From Myrica gale (lineage: Eukaryota > Streptophyta > Magnoliopsida > Fagales > Myricaceae): 64,000 nucleotides of DNA. Positions within the stretch are counted from its first letter, which is position 1. Every line of letters begins with the position of its first letter. Location of the stretch: assembly GCA_963930655.1 (NCBI GenBank), contig OZ005608.1:23461271-23525270 (forward strand), read 5' to 3'. Below, piece by piece: positions 12,540 to 24,707 of the stretch. The translations under genes were made by a program, and so were the position numbers. Under the pieces are notes generated by a model that saw only the letters and a program-made list of their open reading frames with translations, did no database searches and was not told the DNA's origin.

Positions 12540-13405
12540 CGAAATATCTTACGTCAAATGAACCTATTTATGACTATTAGGAAAATATTTTCATTCAAAA
12601 ATCACTTACACATTAAAACAATTTTATATTTCTTCGTAAAACTTCGACTTGCTTAAAAAAAAATATTTTATGTTGAATGAAACATATTTGCCTACTCTTG
12701 AGAAAATGATTTCATTTGAAAGTCATTTGCACCATAAACACTTTTACGTTTCTTCGTTAGACTTGGACTTGCTGCAGAAAATGTTTTATGTAGAGAATGT
12801 AACATATTTGCTGACTCTTGGAAAAATGATTTCATTTGAAAATCATTTACACCATAAACACTTTTACGTTTCTTAGTAAAATTTTGAATTACTGTATAAA
12901 ATATTTTACGTTGAATGAAAATTATTTTTGACTCTTGGAAAAATGTTTTTCATTTGAAAATCAATTACACGTAATTTTACGTTTCTTTGGAAAATTTTGA
13001 CTTATTGCAAAAAATATTTTACCTCGAATGAAACATATTTGCTGACTCTTGGGGAAATGAAAATCATTTACACCGTAAACACTTTTACGTGTCTTCATAA
13101 AATTTTGACTTGATATTTTTTTTCATTGAATGAAACCTATTTTTGACTCTTAGAAATTTTTTGAAAATCACTGACACCGTAGACATTTTTACGTTTTTTT
13201 ATAAAACTTTGACTTACTACATAAAATGTTTTACGTCAAATGAAACCTATTTTCAGATCTAGACAAAATGATTTCATTTGAAAATCATTTACACCGTAAA
13301 ATACTTTTACGTTTTTTTCGTAAAACTCTGACTTGTTGCAGAAAATATTTTACGTGAAATGAAACCTATTTTATGACTCTTGAGAAAATAATTTCATTTA
13401 AAAAT
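12540..13405. repeat. Tandem array of about seven 105-120-bp units
   Basis: A unit is repeated end to end with period about 105-120 bases. Its main features are TTTTACGT-GAATGAAACCTATTT, then GACTCTTGGAAAAATGATTTC, then CATTTACACCGTAAACACTT, then TTCGTAAAACTTTGACTTG. Units start near 12560, 12680, 12800, 12920, 13035, 13140, 13245 and 13365. They differ by substitutions and small deletions, so the array is not recent. A related single unit appears near 55090-55210. A small ORF covers two units but has no sign of being a gene. Confidence 0.82.
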
Positions 13406-15574
13406 TTTAATTTTGAAGATCAAAAAATCAATTTATGTCAAAATTTAAGGAAATTCTAACAGAGTATAAAGTAGCTAAAATCAATAATTTTTATAAGTGC
13501 AACATTATATAAAAATAATAGATCTGATGCAAAATATTAAAAACCTTGTAATTAGACTGTTAGAAGATGTAAATTGTATTTATTCATTTGAATCATTTCT
13601 TTTATATTTTTAAGGACTACGAAATAGGAGGAGGAGGAGGAGTTTTAGTCACATTTTTCAGCTTTATTTTATTTCATCATGTTTATCTTCCCAACATTCC
13701 GGAACATGTACAAGAAGCAGCATCAGCACGGAATTTTCTAAATTTTAATGGCAAAAGCAAACGACTTTTACATTAATATAAATCTAATTAATTTGGCAAG
13801 CGGTCATGTTACTATATATATATATATTCAGTGTCTCTTTTTTACGATACCACGTTGAATTCATAGCAGCCATTGGTTTTGAATGAACCAAATAATTTGT
13901 TTGGAATATAACTTGAACCACCACCAAAAGTTACATTGGACCATTACAATAATTCCATGAAAAAGATGCCTCCTTCTTACAAAATGTTACAATGAGTCCT
14001 ATTTACAGATGCTCCAATGCACCAAAAGTAATTACAAAGTAACAAATACCCAATTATATGTTAACTTTGTAATATTTTTAGAGAGAAAGTACACTTTGCA
14101 TCCCAAGTACAAGTATAAGACACTGACACTTTTTACCTTATATTTCAATTTCGTGACATTGAGTCTCATTGAGTTTTTATTTTTGGTGACCCCTCCGGTT
14201 AAATTTACTTGTTAAAACAATAGTTTTTCCCCTGTTATATATTAGTTTTAACGGTCTACCGCGCCATAGTACTATAAGTAATAGTCAAATTTTAACGGAA
14301 TGGAGCAAATCATCGAAAATGAGGGACTTAATGTCACGAAATTGAAATATGAGGGTGCAAAGTGTTAGTACTCCGTACTTGGGGTGCAAATTGTATTTTT
14401 ACTATTTTTTATTTTTGAAAATTTATTTTTAATCTACATCAGAAAAAATTAAGACATAATTTTGAGTAGGTAGTTAGCCCGCCTATAAGAAAATAATAAT
14501 TAATAGTTCAGTAATTACTCAAGAGATAAGATGTATAGATCAAGATTTTATATAACTCCGTCCTTGAATTGTAGGTGGATCCTGTATTATCCATTGATGA
14601 CAATGTAGTTTTTATAAAAAAAAAATTAGTTCGATTCATTATATATAGGTAAGAATCCATACTATAGAAGATGAAAAAGATAACTTCGGTTCTATAAAAA
14701 GATCCGCACGCCAAAGAGTCGCCTTCTTTGCGGGATTACATTATTATAGCTCTGCTCTAAGGCTGGCGCCATTAATTCAGGTAGCTTTCATCCGTCCCTG
14801 TATTTATGTGTGTCAGTGTCTGTGTGTGTTCGTGCGTTTTCCTCGAGAAAATATCTGGAACAATGTCAAAGGAGGTTACATTGAGAACATCGGTAAAGTT
14901 TTCGACTTTTTTTTAAAAAAAATTCTTTCGTCTTCTTTCGGTTTCTCCTGGAAGAGTTTTGAGTAAAAACAAGTGCAATATATTTCTTTAAACGTAACTG
15001 AAGCTAGTAGCCTAGTCGTCTGCCCACTTTCTATTATTAACTACTTTGAGGCTGAGTTTGGAAAATGGCAGACGAACCCATTTTTCATCTCCAAAAGGTG
15101 GCTTTCATTTCTTCGTTATTTTTGCGGTTTCTGTTTTTCCATTTCCTTTTCTTTGCTTTCTTCTTTATGTAGGATAAGTTAAATAAATCTTATTAGGTAT
15201 CGAAGTCGCTTGGAATCTAAGATTTTGGTTAACATATCGAGCATTATTTTATTCTTATGTGAGATGACAGCATTTTCAAATTGTGCTCAACATAAATATT
15301 TGTCGTTTGCCATGGACAACCTATTTTTTAGTGAAAATCTCCTTTGTATTCTCTTGTCTAAGCATTATATATACATACGGAAGCGTGTGTTAGTTTGTAC
15401 GCTAGCGCGTACACGTATAATTTATGGGCACAATGTGTTTGTTCTTTAGCTATTGAGTTTGTAGTTTCTCTTTATGGTTTATTTTTCTCATGGTTTCTAT
15501 GCCGTCATTTCGTTTTTCTAGTGTAACTGCCGGAGAAAATAACGAGCTAAACGCTGAGCGTGTCATTTGCTCAT
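13406..15574. other. AT-rich intergenic stretch upstream of the TRM-like gene
   Basis: No coding segment can be supported. It holds the fold-back element at about 14.1-14.4 kb. The part above 14.7 kb is less AT-rich and probably contains the promoter and untranslated leader of the gene at 15.6-19.1 kb. A short open stretch beginning ATG at 14863 runs into a GT that could be a splice donor. It is in phase with the exon at 15.6 kb, so a remote first coding exon cannot be ruled out. Confidence 0.4.
14087..14403. mobile_element. Fold-back MITE with ~90-bp inverted termini
   Basis: The left end contains GTACACTTTGCATCCCAAGTA and then ATATTTCAATTTCGTGACATT. The right end contains the same two blocks in reverse complement (about 14327-14400). 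The centre is short and non-coding. The flanks are T-rich, and I could not fix a clean target duplication. Length and structure suit a Mutator-like or hAT MITE. Confidence 0.68.
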
Positions 15575-18500
15575 ATGGCAAGAAGATCACCGAAGAGCCC
15601 TGTGCCAGGATTTGTACCGACTCTTTGCCTTCCGTCAAGGTCGTTCTTATAGGAAGGTGCTTTCAGATGGGAGGCATTCGAACAGTCAGGCTGTTGGTAA
15701 GAATTCTTCCAACATATTCTACAAGGATAACTTGATGCGAGTTTTCACCAATCACCATCATGGGTCTCGTGGGAGTTATTGAAGAGTTTTCCTGTAAGAG
15801 TACCATATTTATATGTGAATTGTTTTAGAGTCATGACTAAGATGCCGCAAGAAAATTTTCTGTAACATTTGAGACACCTATCTATATGGTGCAATATATA
15901 GATGAATGCTGAAGTGTATAGGTTATGTAACTCTCATATTTTGCTACATCTTTCCTGTTGAGACAATCCATATTTGTTAAGTAAGAAAATTTTGAATTTA
16001 TAATTTTTCAGGCCTGGAAAATTTAAGGAGCAGGATTGATTTGCATACCAAATTCAACGAGAGGTCCCAAGGCATTGATGTAAGTTCCATAAACATGCAT
16101 TCTTAGGCTTTTCCACAAGATCCAGTACTCTAACCACTGTGTGATATTATTCTGATGATTAAAGGTTGTTGATGATTCTTCTTTTCTGTGTGATCATTTG
16201 TTCCTATCCTGTCATGCCAACATTATGTAACTGATTTAGAGCAAATTTCATTGTTGATGTCAAAAACATTGGGGCAACTTTTTAATCAAACTTCTGTTAG
16301 ACTCGATTTGTTCATGTATTTCCTTCGCTAGAAATTCTGTTATGGTCTCCTAAATTCCTTAAAATGATGTGTCCTCATCGTTGATTAGAAGAAAGTGTAG
16401 ATAGATGCTGATTGGAGACATATGAATTTGTCCAGGTTAGGGTAGACAACAAAGCTCAGACGGTTCATTCTGAGAAGACAAGTTTAAAGATGCTCATGGA
16501 AGAAGAGATGCCCTTCAAGCGGCCGATCAATAAGAAGACTGCCACTTTGAAAGTGAAACATTCTCATCGTGATTCTAAACTTGTTGATAGCTCAACAATA
16601 AACCATGGAAAGGCAGGCAAGACTCATCAGAGATCATGTCATATTCCTCTTCATCTTATGAAAGATGCAGGAAATACAGAGCATTGTCAACTTTGTCATA
16701 AAGATGTAATGGATATATCTTTAGACAAGCTCAAATCATCAGCATCAACAAAGGAATTCTGCAAAGAGGTGCGTCCCAAGAAAAGAATATCTTATGGTTG
16801 CAAAGGTGTCAGTTGTGTAGACTATGACCAGGTAAAGGACATTAATCTCCAGCCAGTTAAGATGACTGTAGCAGAGGAGACCGGATATCAGAAGTTCATT
16901 GATGGAAAATATCTTAACAGAGATGGGGCAAGCCAGCAGTCTAAACAGTTGTTGGACGCGTTGGAGATTTTACGTTTGAATAAGGAATTATTTATAGAAC
17001 TTCTACAAGACCCGATTTCTCTCTTAGGAAAACATATCCAAGACTCTCTGAATTCTCAGGCAAAAGGACAGCTGATTAAATCTTTGTCTGGGGCTAAATT
17101 GTCAGAATATCTAACATGTAATGCAAGACATTGTGAAGAGTCTACCAGTCCCAAAAGGTTGAAATCTGGTGATATAGACCTTCCTAAAGAAAATGCTGAT
17201 CCCCAACCTTTAGAGAGAATAGTAGTCTTAAGGCCTGGCCCAACTGCCTTGCCGAACTCCCCTGACAAACTCAGTCCCTACTTCTCTCAGCAATATCCTC
17301 ATAGCTTGAGAATTACCGAACAGAGTGTTAGGCCTGCACTTTTTTTCTTTCGTCATATAAAAATGAAGTTGAAAGATGCTTTGGGCATTAGCAGAAAAGA
17401 ACAGCACCAGAAGCCGATCAATGGTAAATTAGAAAAATCTCCTGATGATTGCCAGTGTTCAGAAGGAAGTGGTAAGCGAATAGGTAACGAGATTGTTGGA
17501 AGTAATTTGCAAGGTATTGTCCGTGATATTGGTGGAATGGCGAAATCTTCTCTTGATGTAAAAAAAGCAGATAAGACACAGGAACAGGGTCTCTTGCCTA
17601 CATTCACTCCTGGAAGTGATTGGGAACTTGGCTTTGATACCCAACAAATGAGGTTTTCCCCATTGAGCAACCATAAAATTGTTTATGAGAACAGGTGCAA
17701 GTTTCAGAAAGAAAATAAAAGCAGCTGCTCAAACTTATTAAAGGAAGACATAGAATCTCTGCCATCAGCTGTTACTAAGGAATCCAATGATCCAGTGCTA
17801 GTCTTGGAAACAACGTCAAATATGTCAGAGAATCATTTTCTGGACCTTGAAGTTAATGAAGAGGATATCAGCTATATGGGTACGATACTACTAACTTCTT
17901 ACTTTGCATATGCTCATTTATTGTCCCTTATTTGAAGATTATATCACACTTCTGATGGTTCTATGAGGAGTATAGAAACTGATGGTACTGTATCAGCAGG
18001 TGAAACTAAGGCTTTTTATGTGCTCCGTCAATCACATGGCACACACCAGTCTGGCCTTAACCCAAGCCCTGACGCGGCCAACATGTCTGCAAAAATTGAA
18101 CATTTAGAGTTGTCAAGAGTGGTAAGTGGCTCTTATTGATTATTCCCGCCTTGAATTACTTTGTAGTGCTTCTATCTATGACCTGTTGTTTGTGGCGTCT
18201 TATTCGTTTCTTCTCACTTCTCATCAATAGGCTTAATTAACTGTGGACTTTTTTCAGAATTCATCTCCGGAAAATCAACCATCAAAATGTTCAGCTGAAG
18301 TTTCTTCATCTAGCCCTTCAAGCTGTGAGAGAGCAGAAGATTCTGATAGTCTGAACAATAAAGCAGAGCAGCCAAGCCAACTAACTGGTTTTGAGCAGGT
18401 TTTCGCAGAAGATGTCACCAGCCCTGCAAGCAACATTTACGAACCTGGTACACATATACCAGCTATTATAAGCAACATTATTATGGTTTCTTTACATCCT

Positions 18501-19132
18501 TAATTCTGCATGTCAGATAACCGAGTTGAACTTCTGCAGCCGAGTTGCCATTAGAAGCACTTCAAGTAAGCGTTGAAGACCACTCTTCTGGTTCTCCAGA
18601 GAGGGACTCTTTGGATCCGAAAGCTAATGTAACTACTGCTGTGGATGAGCCTGTGTCCTTCTCTGAGTATATAGATGCAGTGTTACGAATCTCTGGCTTG
18701 ACTTGGGACAAACTGTCAATGAAGTCCCATTCAGCAGAGCAATTGCTCGATCAATCTTTATTTTATGATACGAAGATGTCAAATGACGAATACTGTGGTG
18801 AGTTTCTGCTTCTCTTTCACTGTATTAATGAAGTCCTTGCAGAGGCTTGCCAGAATACTTCTGGATGTGCCCCCTATGTATTGTACATCAAACCACTAAT
18901 TAAACCACTTTCGCTGGAGAAAACTGTGACTCATCAGGTAATAAGACGTGTTGATCAGTACCTTCTCTCACGGCTGTCATCGCAGACACTAAAACAGCTT
19001 GTCGAACATGACTTGGCAAGATCTAGAACATGGCTGGATATTCGTAGTGAAACTGAAGATATTACTATGGAAACAGCAGAAGGTTTCTTAGAAGAATTAG
19101 TGATGGAAGTTGTACTGGAATTGCTTCTTTGA
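15575..19132 (+). CDS. DUF4378 / TRM-family-like protein
   Basis: The C-terminal domain (18660-19132) starts FSEYIDAVLRISGL and contains SNDEYCGEFLLLFHCINEVL. It matches DUF4378, the domain of plant TON1-recruiting-motif proteins linked to cortical microtubules. Proposed exons are 15575-15696, 16012-16079, 16436-17879, 17976-18121, 18258-18447 and 18540-19132. Phases agree from the first intron onward. Exon 2 plus 3 carries SLKMLMEEEM, a conserved short motif of this family. The ATG at 15575 reads MARRSPKSPVP, a plausible family start, but that frame stops after about 25 codons. The frame that agrees with the rest (FRQGRSYRKVLSD) is one base off, so either a frameshift or a different first exon is present. 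The intron 3 acceptor at 17975 is weak but is the one that keeps phase. Confidence 0.72.
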
Positions 19133-19936
19133 AGCATAATAGATTTGTGTACGTTGCACCATGCAGCTGATGGGTTGGGTTAACACAGCTGGATTTCTCT
19201 TATTCTGGAAATTTCACTGGTCTCCATGAACTCGTTGCTTGTATGCACAACTTAATCATTACGGGGTGTGTTGTGCGATGCCAAACTGTGTTAGGATGGG
19301 ATCAGAATGCAGTGTTTTGCTGACTTAAAGGAGGACTGTAAGCACACCTTCAGATCTGTTCCATGGCTCAAGCTTCCTGTGTACTGTATAGTTTTCTCTC
19401 AACTCCAACTGCTATCAATTATAGGATTGGGTCATTTTGACCTCTTCCATTCTCTCTGTATCAGTACTGGTTGTAATCTTCTTTGATTTATCAATACACT
19501 AGTTCCCAAAATTTTCCCAATTTTCCTACTGATGAACACAGAACTTTTGGCACATTGTAGCCGTTGCTACTATAGGTACTTTAATCACTGCTGTTTTGGT
19601 ATGTAAAGAAACTTGTCCACAAATTGTACAAGAGAAAGAGAAGTGTTCTAAGGTTCTGATTGAGGTTGTTATACGAGATTTCTTCTATTTCACTAGAGTA
19701 TTTCTATTTGGAATACAAACACTTACAATTTAGCAATATCCTTTCAACTCTAATTTTGCTTTCACATTTCTTCTTTAAAGTGTGCCAGAGATACTTGATC
19801 TGCCTTGCATTCTGCTATTTATCTGTTCAAGCACTGGAGTAAAAAGGAACTTACAGGGGCTTGTTTCACTTTCTAGAGGTTGTAATCTGACCCTAGGACA
19901 AGGTCTCTACTTCTTCATGGAGGTACTGTGTTGCTG

Positions 19937-20689
19937 TATCTCAGTAAGTAAGATAGTCTTGATGGCAGATGCTGCTGCTTTACGTTGATTTAAGCATTTG
20001 CAATATCAAGGGCACTATCTTAGTTTTAGGACCGCCCACTAATGATCCATTAATGGACCTGATTGACATGTATGTGCATTGCTTTCTGCAGATTATATAA
20101 TGTCCCATGGTAAAACATGTCTCATTCTTCTCCTTCCTCAAAAACCCCTTGCACCTCATAAAAGTAAACTCACCATCATTAGCTGTATCTTAATGCATTA
20201 ATTGTGTAATTCATGAGCATGTGACCCACTTATGAGGAAACCTGTCACTGCTGATAGCATTTTCGAATACAAGTTCTGTGTGACGATAACATTAAAATAT
20301 TTCCGTTTTGTTCTCCTTCCCCATCTTTTTTTTTTTTTTACAATAATACAGACTTCCACATAGAGAAGGTGATACTGCATTTGCGGGATTTCAAGAGCCT
20401 TCTCCTTAGCCTTGATTTGAATTGGTGAGTAAGCTGGTCATTTCTTGGTAATAATCAAGGATAAAGATGTATGCTCAAAGACTTTCCAAGAACCCAAGAT
20501 ATGTCAGAGCAATACAAGATGGTGTTCCTCCGCAATTGACACGTGAGGCCATCATGTAAGTAGATCTAGCACAGAAACACATCTTAGCCCTCTCGATTAC
20601 GAAGTTGTGGATAAGAAACTAATAAGAAATAATTAATCCAGTGAAATAATAGTTATGGAATAGTCATTGGTAGAGTTATTTCTCTACTG
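19937..20689 (+). repeat. Tandem duplication, copy 1
   Basis: The 753-base unit starting TATCTCAGTAAGTAAG is followed directly by a second copy. By eye the copies differ only by one T in a poly-T run (14 versus 13). The copy contains an exon-like segment at 20467-20555 opening with ATG and ending at a GT donor. Confidence 0.93.
20467..20555 (+). pseudogene. Duplicate first coding exon of the 53-codon gene
   Basis: It is identical to the exon at 21219-21307: ATG start, 29 codons plus two bases, then a GTAAGT donor. There is no second exon inside this copy, so it could be used only by splicing over copy 2 to the acceptor at 21468. It may be an alternative first exon or a silent duplicate. Confidence 0.6.
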
Positions 20690-21441
20690 TATCTCAGTAA
20701 GTAAGATAGTCTTGATGGCAGATGCTGCTGCTTTACGTTGATTTAAGCATTTGCAATATCAAGGGCACTATCTTAGTTTTAGGACCGCCCACTAATGATC
20801 CATTAATGGACCTGATTGACATGTATGTGCATTGCTTTCTGCAGATTATATAATGTCCCATGGTAAAACATGTCTCATTCTTCTCCTTCCTCAAAAACCC
20901 CTTGCACCTCATAAAAGTAAACTCACCATCATTAGCTGTATCTTAATGCATTAATTGTGTAATTCATGAGCATGTGACCCACTTATGAGGAAACCTGTCA
21001 CTGCTGATAGCATTTTCGAATACAAGTTCTGTGTGACGATAACATTAAAATATTTCCGTTTTGTTCTCCTTCCCCATCTTTTTTTTTTTTTACAATAATA
21101 CAGACTTCCACATAGAGAAGGTGATACTGCATTTGCGGGATTTCAAGAGCCTTCTCCTTAGCCTTGATTTGAATTGGTGAGTAAGCTGGTCATTTCTTGG
21201 TAATAATCAAGGATAAAGATGTATGCTCAAAGACTTTCCAAGAACCCAAGATATGTCAGAGCAATACAAGATGGTGTTCCTCCGCAATTGACACGTGAGG
21301 CCATCATGTAAGTAGATCTAGCACAGAAACACATCTTAGCCCTCTCGATTACGAAGTTGTGGATAAGAAACTAATAAGAAATAATTAATCCAGTGAAATA
21401 ATAGTTATGGAATAGTCATTGGTAGAGTTATTTCTCTACTG
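20690..21441 (+). repeat. Tandem duplication, copy 2
   Basis: It directly follows copy 1 and ends at TTTCTCTACTG. The sequence after it (CTCTCAATTTTTTCC) leads into the acceptor of the second exon of the small gene. The near identity means the event is very recent or is an assembly duplication. Confidence 0.93.
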
Positions 21442-21541
21442 CTCTCAATTTTTTCCTTCTATTTCTAGTTCTCAGCACTTTGTTCTGAAGCCAAAAGGAT
21501 GGTACGAAAGCACGCGCAAACACAATGGAACCCCATTGTGA
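21219..21541 (+). CDS. Small unrecognised protein, 53 aa, two exons
   Basis: Exon 1 is 21219-21307 and exon 2 is 21469-21541, with a GTAAGT donor and a TTTCTAG acceptor. Joining them gives a 53-residue basic protein. It begins MYAQRLSKNPRYVRAIQDG and contains the motif HFVLKPKGWYES before a TGA stop. Stops lie directly upstream of the ATG in frame, which supports this start. There is no signal peptide or membrane span. The compact, gene-like composition and correct splice phase suggest a real conserved small protein, but I do not recognise the family. Its first exon and 5' region are present twice because of the tandem duplication. Confidence 0.62.
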
Positions 21542-22677
21542 CGGCCGATCAATTCAGCTTAGCCAGAATATGAGTAGTAAATGGTTCTGAAAAGAAGATC
21601 AACAGTATACAGGCTCCATGGGAATTAAGTAATGTCTGCAAACCAATATTTTAAGGAACTGGCTAGTCTGGTGTCAAATTCGTGTTATGAAGGAAAAGTA
21701 AGTGGTAAGAATACTTAGGCTTGCAACATTATCTTCTGATTATAATATGAACATCAAGATTCAATTTATCTTGCTGTTCTATGCTGCTGTCTTAACAAAT
21801 CCTGCCATAACATCATCTGGACAATGAGTGGCAATCTGCGCTGCTGTTACGTAGATTGGCATCATAAGGTCATCTAGACAATTTTGTGACGTTTCACTTG
21901 CTTTATATTTTTGTTGTGGAGTTAATGTCTTAAACTATACAAGAAAAGCAGCAGCCTATATACCTGCCGGACTGCAAGTTTTTGTCTTTATTCCTGAACT
22001 TGCTTGGGTTACTTTCAATGTTTATCCATGTCTTGCAAGACCATTTTAGCTAGTATGTCTTCTGAACATAGTTTGTTTTCCATTTTAATATCTTCAATCA
22101 AGCTCACAGGCAGATGGTTACCAAAAGACTGGCTGCTTCAATGTTCTTTGAGTAGGATTTATACAGCTTAGCTCTGACAAAACAACCACGGCCTCCCTGT
22201 TCAGCAATCTTCTACTTAATAGGTTTCCTCAATATGAAATGCCAATCAGTTTACACCAGGTGAGTTTGCCTTCCCTTTTTTACGCATAATCATTGCAAGA
22301 AACTCTTCAAAATCTTTTGCGAACATATATTTCAATTTTCATGGCAGGATCGCGCTACTAGGGATTGGTGGTTCATGTTCCAAGATAATTATTTAGGTTA
22401 TGGGCCAGGAGCAATTTCTCCAGGTTTGGCTGGTGGCGCCTCTTCCATTTCATGGGGACGTCAGGTTTTCAGCCCCATAACAGAAACAATGGGGAGTGGC
22501 TATTTCCAGCAGGAAGGTTTCGGGAAGTCTGTCTATGTCAGTCAAATCAAAGTTCTTAGGAAGTAGACAAACTTGCTCAATGATCCATTTGACTCTACTC
22601 TTAGAATGTATGCAGACAACCCTTATTGTTACAATGGCATTCCTAAGGCGACCAAGGATGTTCAGTGGGGACATCAT

Positions 22678-22897
22678 ATCAAATTTGTATAATCTGCGTA
22701 ATTTCTCATTAAGCTTAACGAAAACACTATTACAGCATATATAGAGCCACAGCTCGAGTATACAGTTATAACAGAAAAATAAAACTAGTCTACTTTTACA
22801 GCTGTACAAATACACGTGTACAAACTAACTCGAGTCTTCTACACACTGTTATTTGCCTTATGACTGCAGCTTGCTTCAGTTTAGACTTCTCTTCACA
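22678..22897 (-). repeat. 3' LTR of the second copia element
   Basis: On the minus strand it starts TGTGAAGAG and ends TTTGATA. It matches 26753-26975 with roughly a dozen differences. Confidence 0.92.
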
Positions 22898-23080
22898 CTC
22901 CCCCTCAAGATGGACAACACCATAAATATTCAAGATACCTATCTTGCTAACTAAGACACTGAACTGCTGATATCCCAAAGCTTTTGAAAAGATGTCTGCA
23001 AGTTGCATTTCAGTTTTCACATGCAAAGTTTTAATAACACCAGCTTGTAATTTTTCTCTCACATATGACAATTTATCTCT
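22898..23080 (-). pseudogene. copia RNase H / pol C-terminus remnant
   Basis: The minus-strand frame reads REKLQAGVIKTLHVKTEMQ then LADIFSKALGYQQF. This is the standard C-terminal end of copia pol after RNase H. It runs up to the 3' LTR. Confidence 0.85.
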
Positions 23081-23559
23081 ATATGCTTTGTTCTCTCATG
23101 GAACATTGGATTTGAAGCAATATGCAATGCTGCTTGATTATCACACATCAGTAGAGCAGATTTATCATGAGATATGTTCAAATCCTTAAGCAATCTGATC
23201 AACCATACAATCTCGCATACAGTAGAAGTCATTGATCGCTATTCAGCTTCGGCTGAAGATCTAGAAACAATTGATTGTTTTTTTGATCTCCATGAAATTA
23301 ATGAGTCACCAAGGGATATACAAAACTCTGTTACTGACTTTCGACTATCAATGCACCTTGCTTAATCGGAATCTGAAAATGCTTTCAGGTGTATTTCATA
23401 TGTAGCAGATAACATAATCCTTTGGCCTGGTGTTCCCTTTATGTATTACAACAATCTAGTAGCAACCTTGAAGTATGCATCACAAAGTTTTCCATAAATT
23501 GGCTCAAAGACTGCATTGTGTATCAGATCTAATTATTGTCAAATATATGAGTCTACCAA

Positions 23560-24290
23560 TTAAATTTCTGTAAACCGAATGATCTTTTAGTAATACCCCA
23601 TCCGAAGCACTCAACTTGACATTCTGTTCCTTTGGAAATTTCGATATTCTGCTGCCTAACATGCCATTATCCTCTAGAATCTCAAGAGCATACTTTCGTT
23701 GACATAAAGTAATGCTTGTAGTAGACCTTGCAATTCTATCCCCAAGAAATACTCAAGTGCACCCAAATCCTTCAACTTAAACTTGTTGTCCAGAAAAACT
23801 TTCAAAGTATCAACTGCTTGAGGATCATTTGATGCAATTAATATGTCATCGACATGGACTATTAAGGCAATAAAAGACAGTCCAACAAGTCGTGTGAATA
23901 AGGAATAATCAGAGGTTGATTGAACAAACCCGTGAGCTATTAGAGTGCTAGAAAATTTGCTAAATCACTGTCTTGAAGCTTGTTTGAGTCCATACAATGA
24001 CTTAAGCAACTTACAAACACGCTGATCTTCCCCCTGTTTAGCAAATCTGGGCGGCAAACTCATGTAAACTTCTTCATGTAATTCACTAAGAAGAAAAGCA
24101 TTGTTGACGTCAAGTTGAGTCAAATGTCAATTATGGACAGCTGCCAATGCGAGGACAGTACGCACAGTGACCATCTTAGCCACAGGAGAAAATGTTTCAT
24201 AATAATCAAAACCCTCTCGCTGAGTATAACCCTTGGCAACTAAGCGTGCCTTATAACGCTCAAGAGATCCATCAACTCTAAGTTTCACCT
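23560..24290 (-). pseudogene. copia reverse transcriptase remnant
   Basis: The minus strand near 23880-23770 reads [19 protein letters not shown], which contains the catalytic VDD motif of copia reverse transcriptase, followed by KFKLKDLG. Upstream parts (24250-23900) contain further recognisable palm-domain pieces but with frame breaks. Confidence 0.82.
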
Positions 24291-24707
24291 GCAATGATAG
24301 TCATGCAAATAACTAGGGATGATTCTATTCCTAGTGGACCGACGAAGAGTAATAAGGTGGTGAAGCTATGAAACAAGTTCAGGAGGAATAGAATGAAGAG
24401 AAGACGAATCTGGTATGATAAGAAGAAGGACATGTGAAGTATCAACATATGGTGAAGAAATATCAGCAAATGAGAAAGTATGAAGAGATGAAGAAAACAA
24501 AGTTTTATCATGAAATGGAAAGAGATTTTCATGAAAAACTACACTTCGAGAAACAAACAATGTCTTTGTGTCCATATCAAACAATTGGTAACCTTTTGTA
24601 CCAAAAGGATAACCAATGAAGATGCACTAACGAGCCCGATAAGAAAATTTATTTCTATGACTATAAAGTGTTGAAGCATAACAAAGACAACCGAAAACAC
24701 GAAAATG

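Noticed and set aside
12649..12876. Repeat-containing small protein
   Set aside because: It is two units of the non-coding tandem array. Other units contain stops and indels that are not multiples of three.
17880..17975. A second frameshift between exons 3 and 4 of the TRM-like gene
   Set aside because: With the obvious AG at 17937 the phase is wrong, but the AG at 17974-17975 restores it, so no frameshift is needed there.
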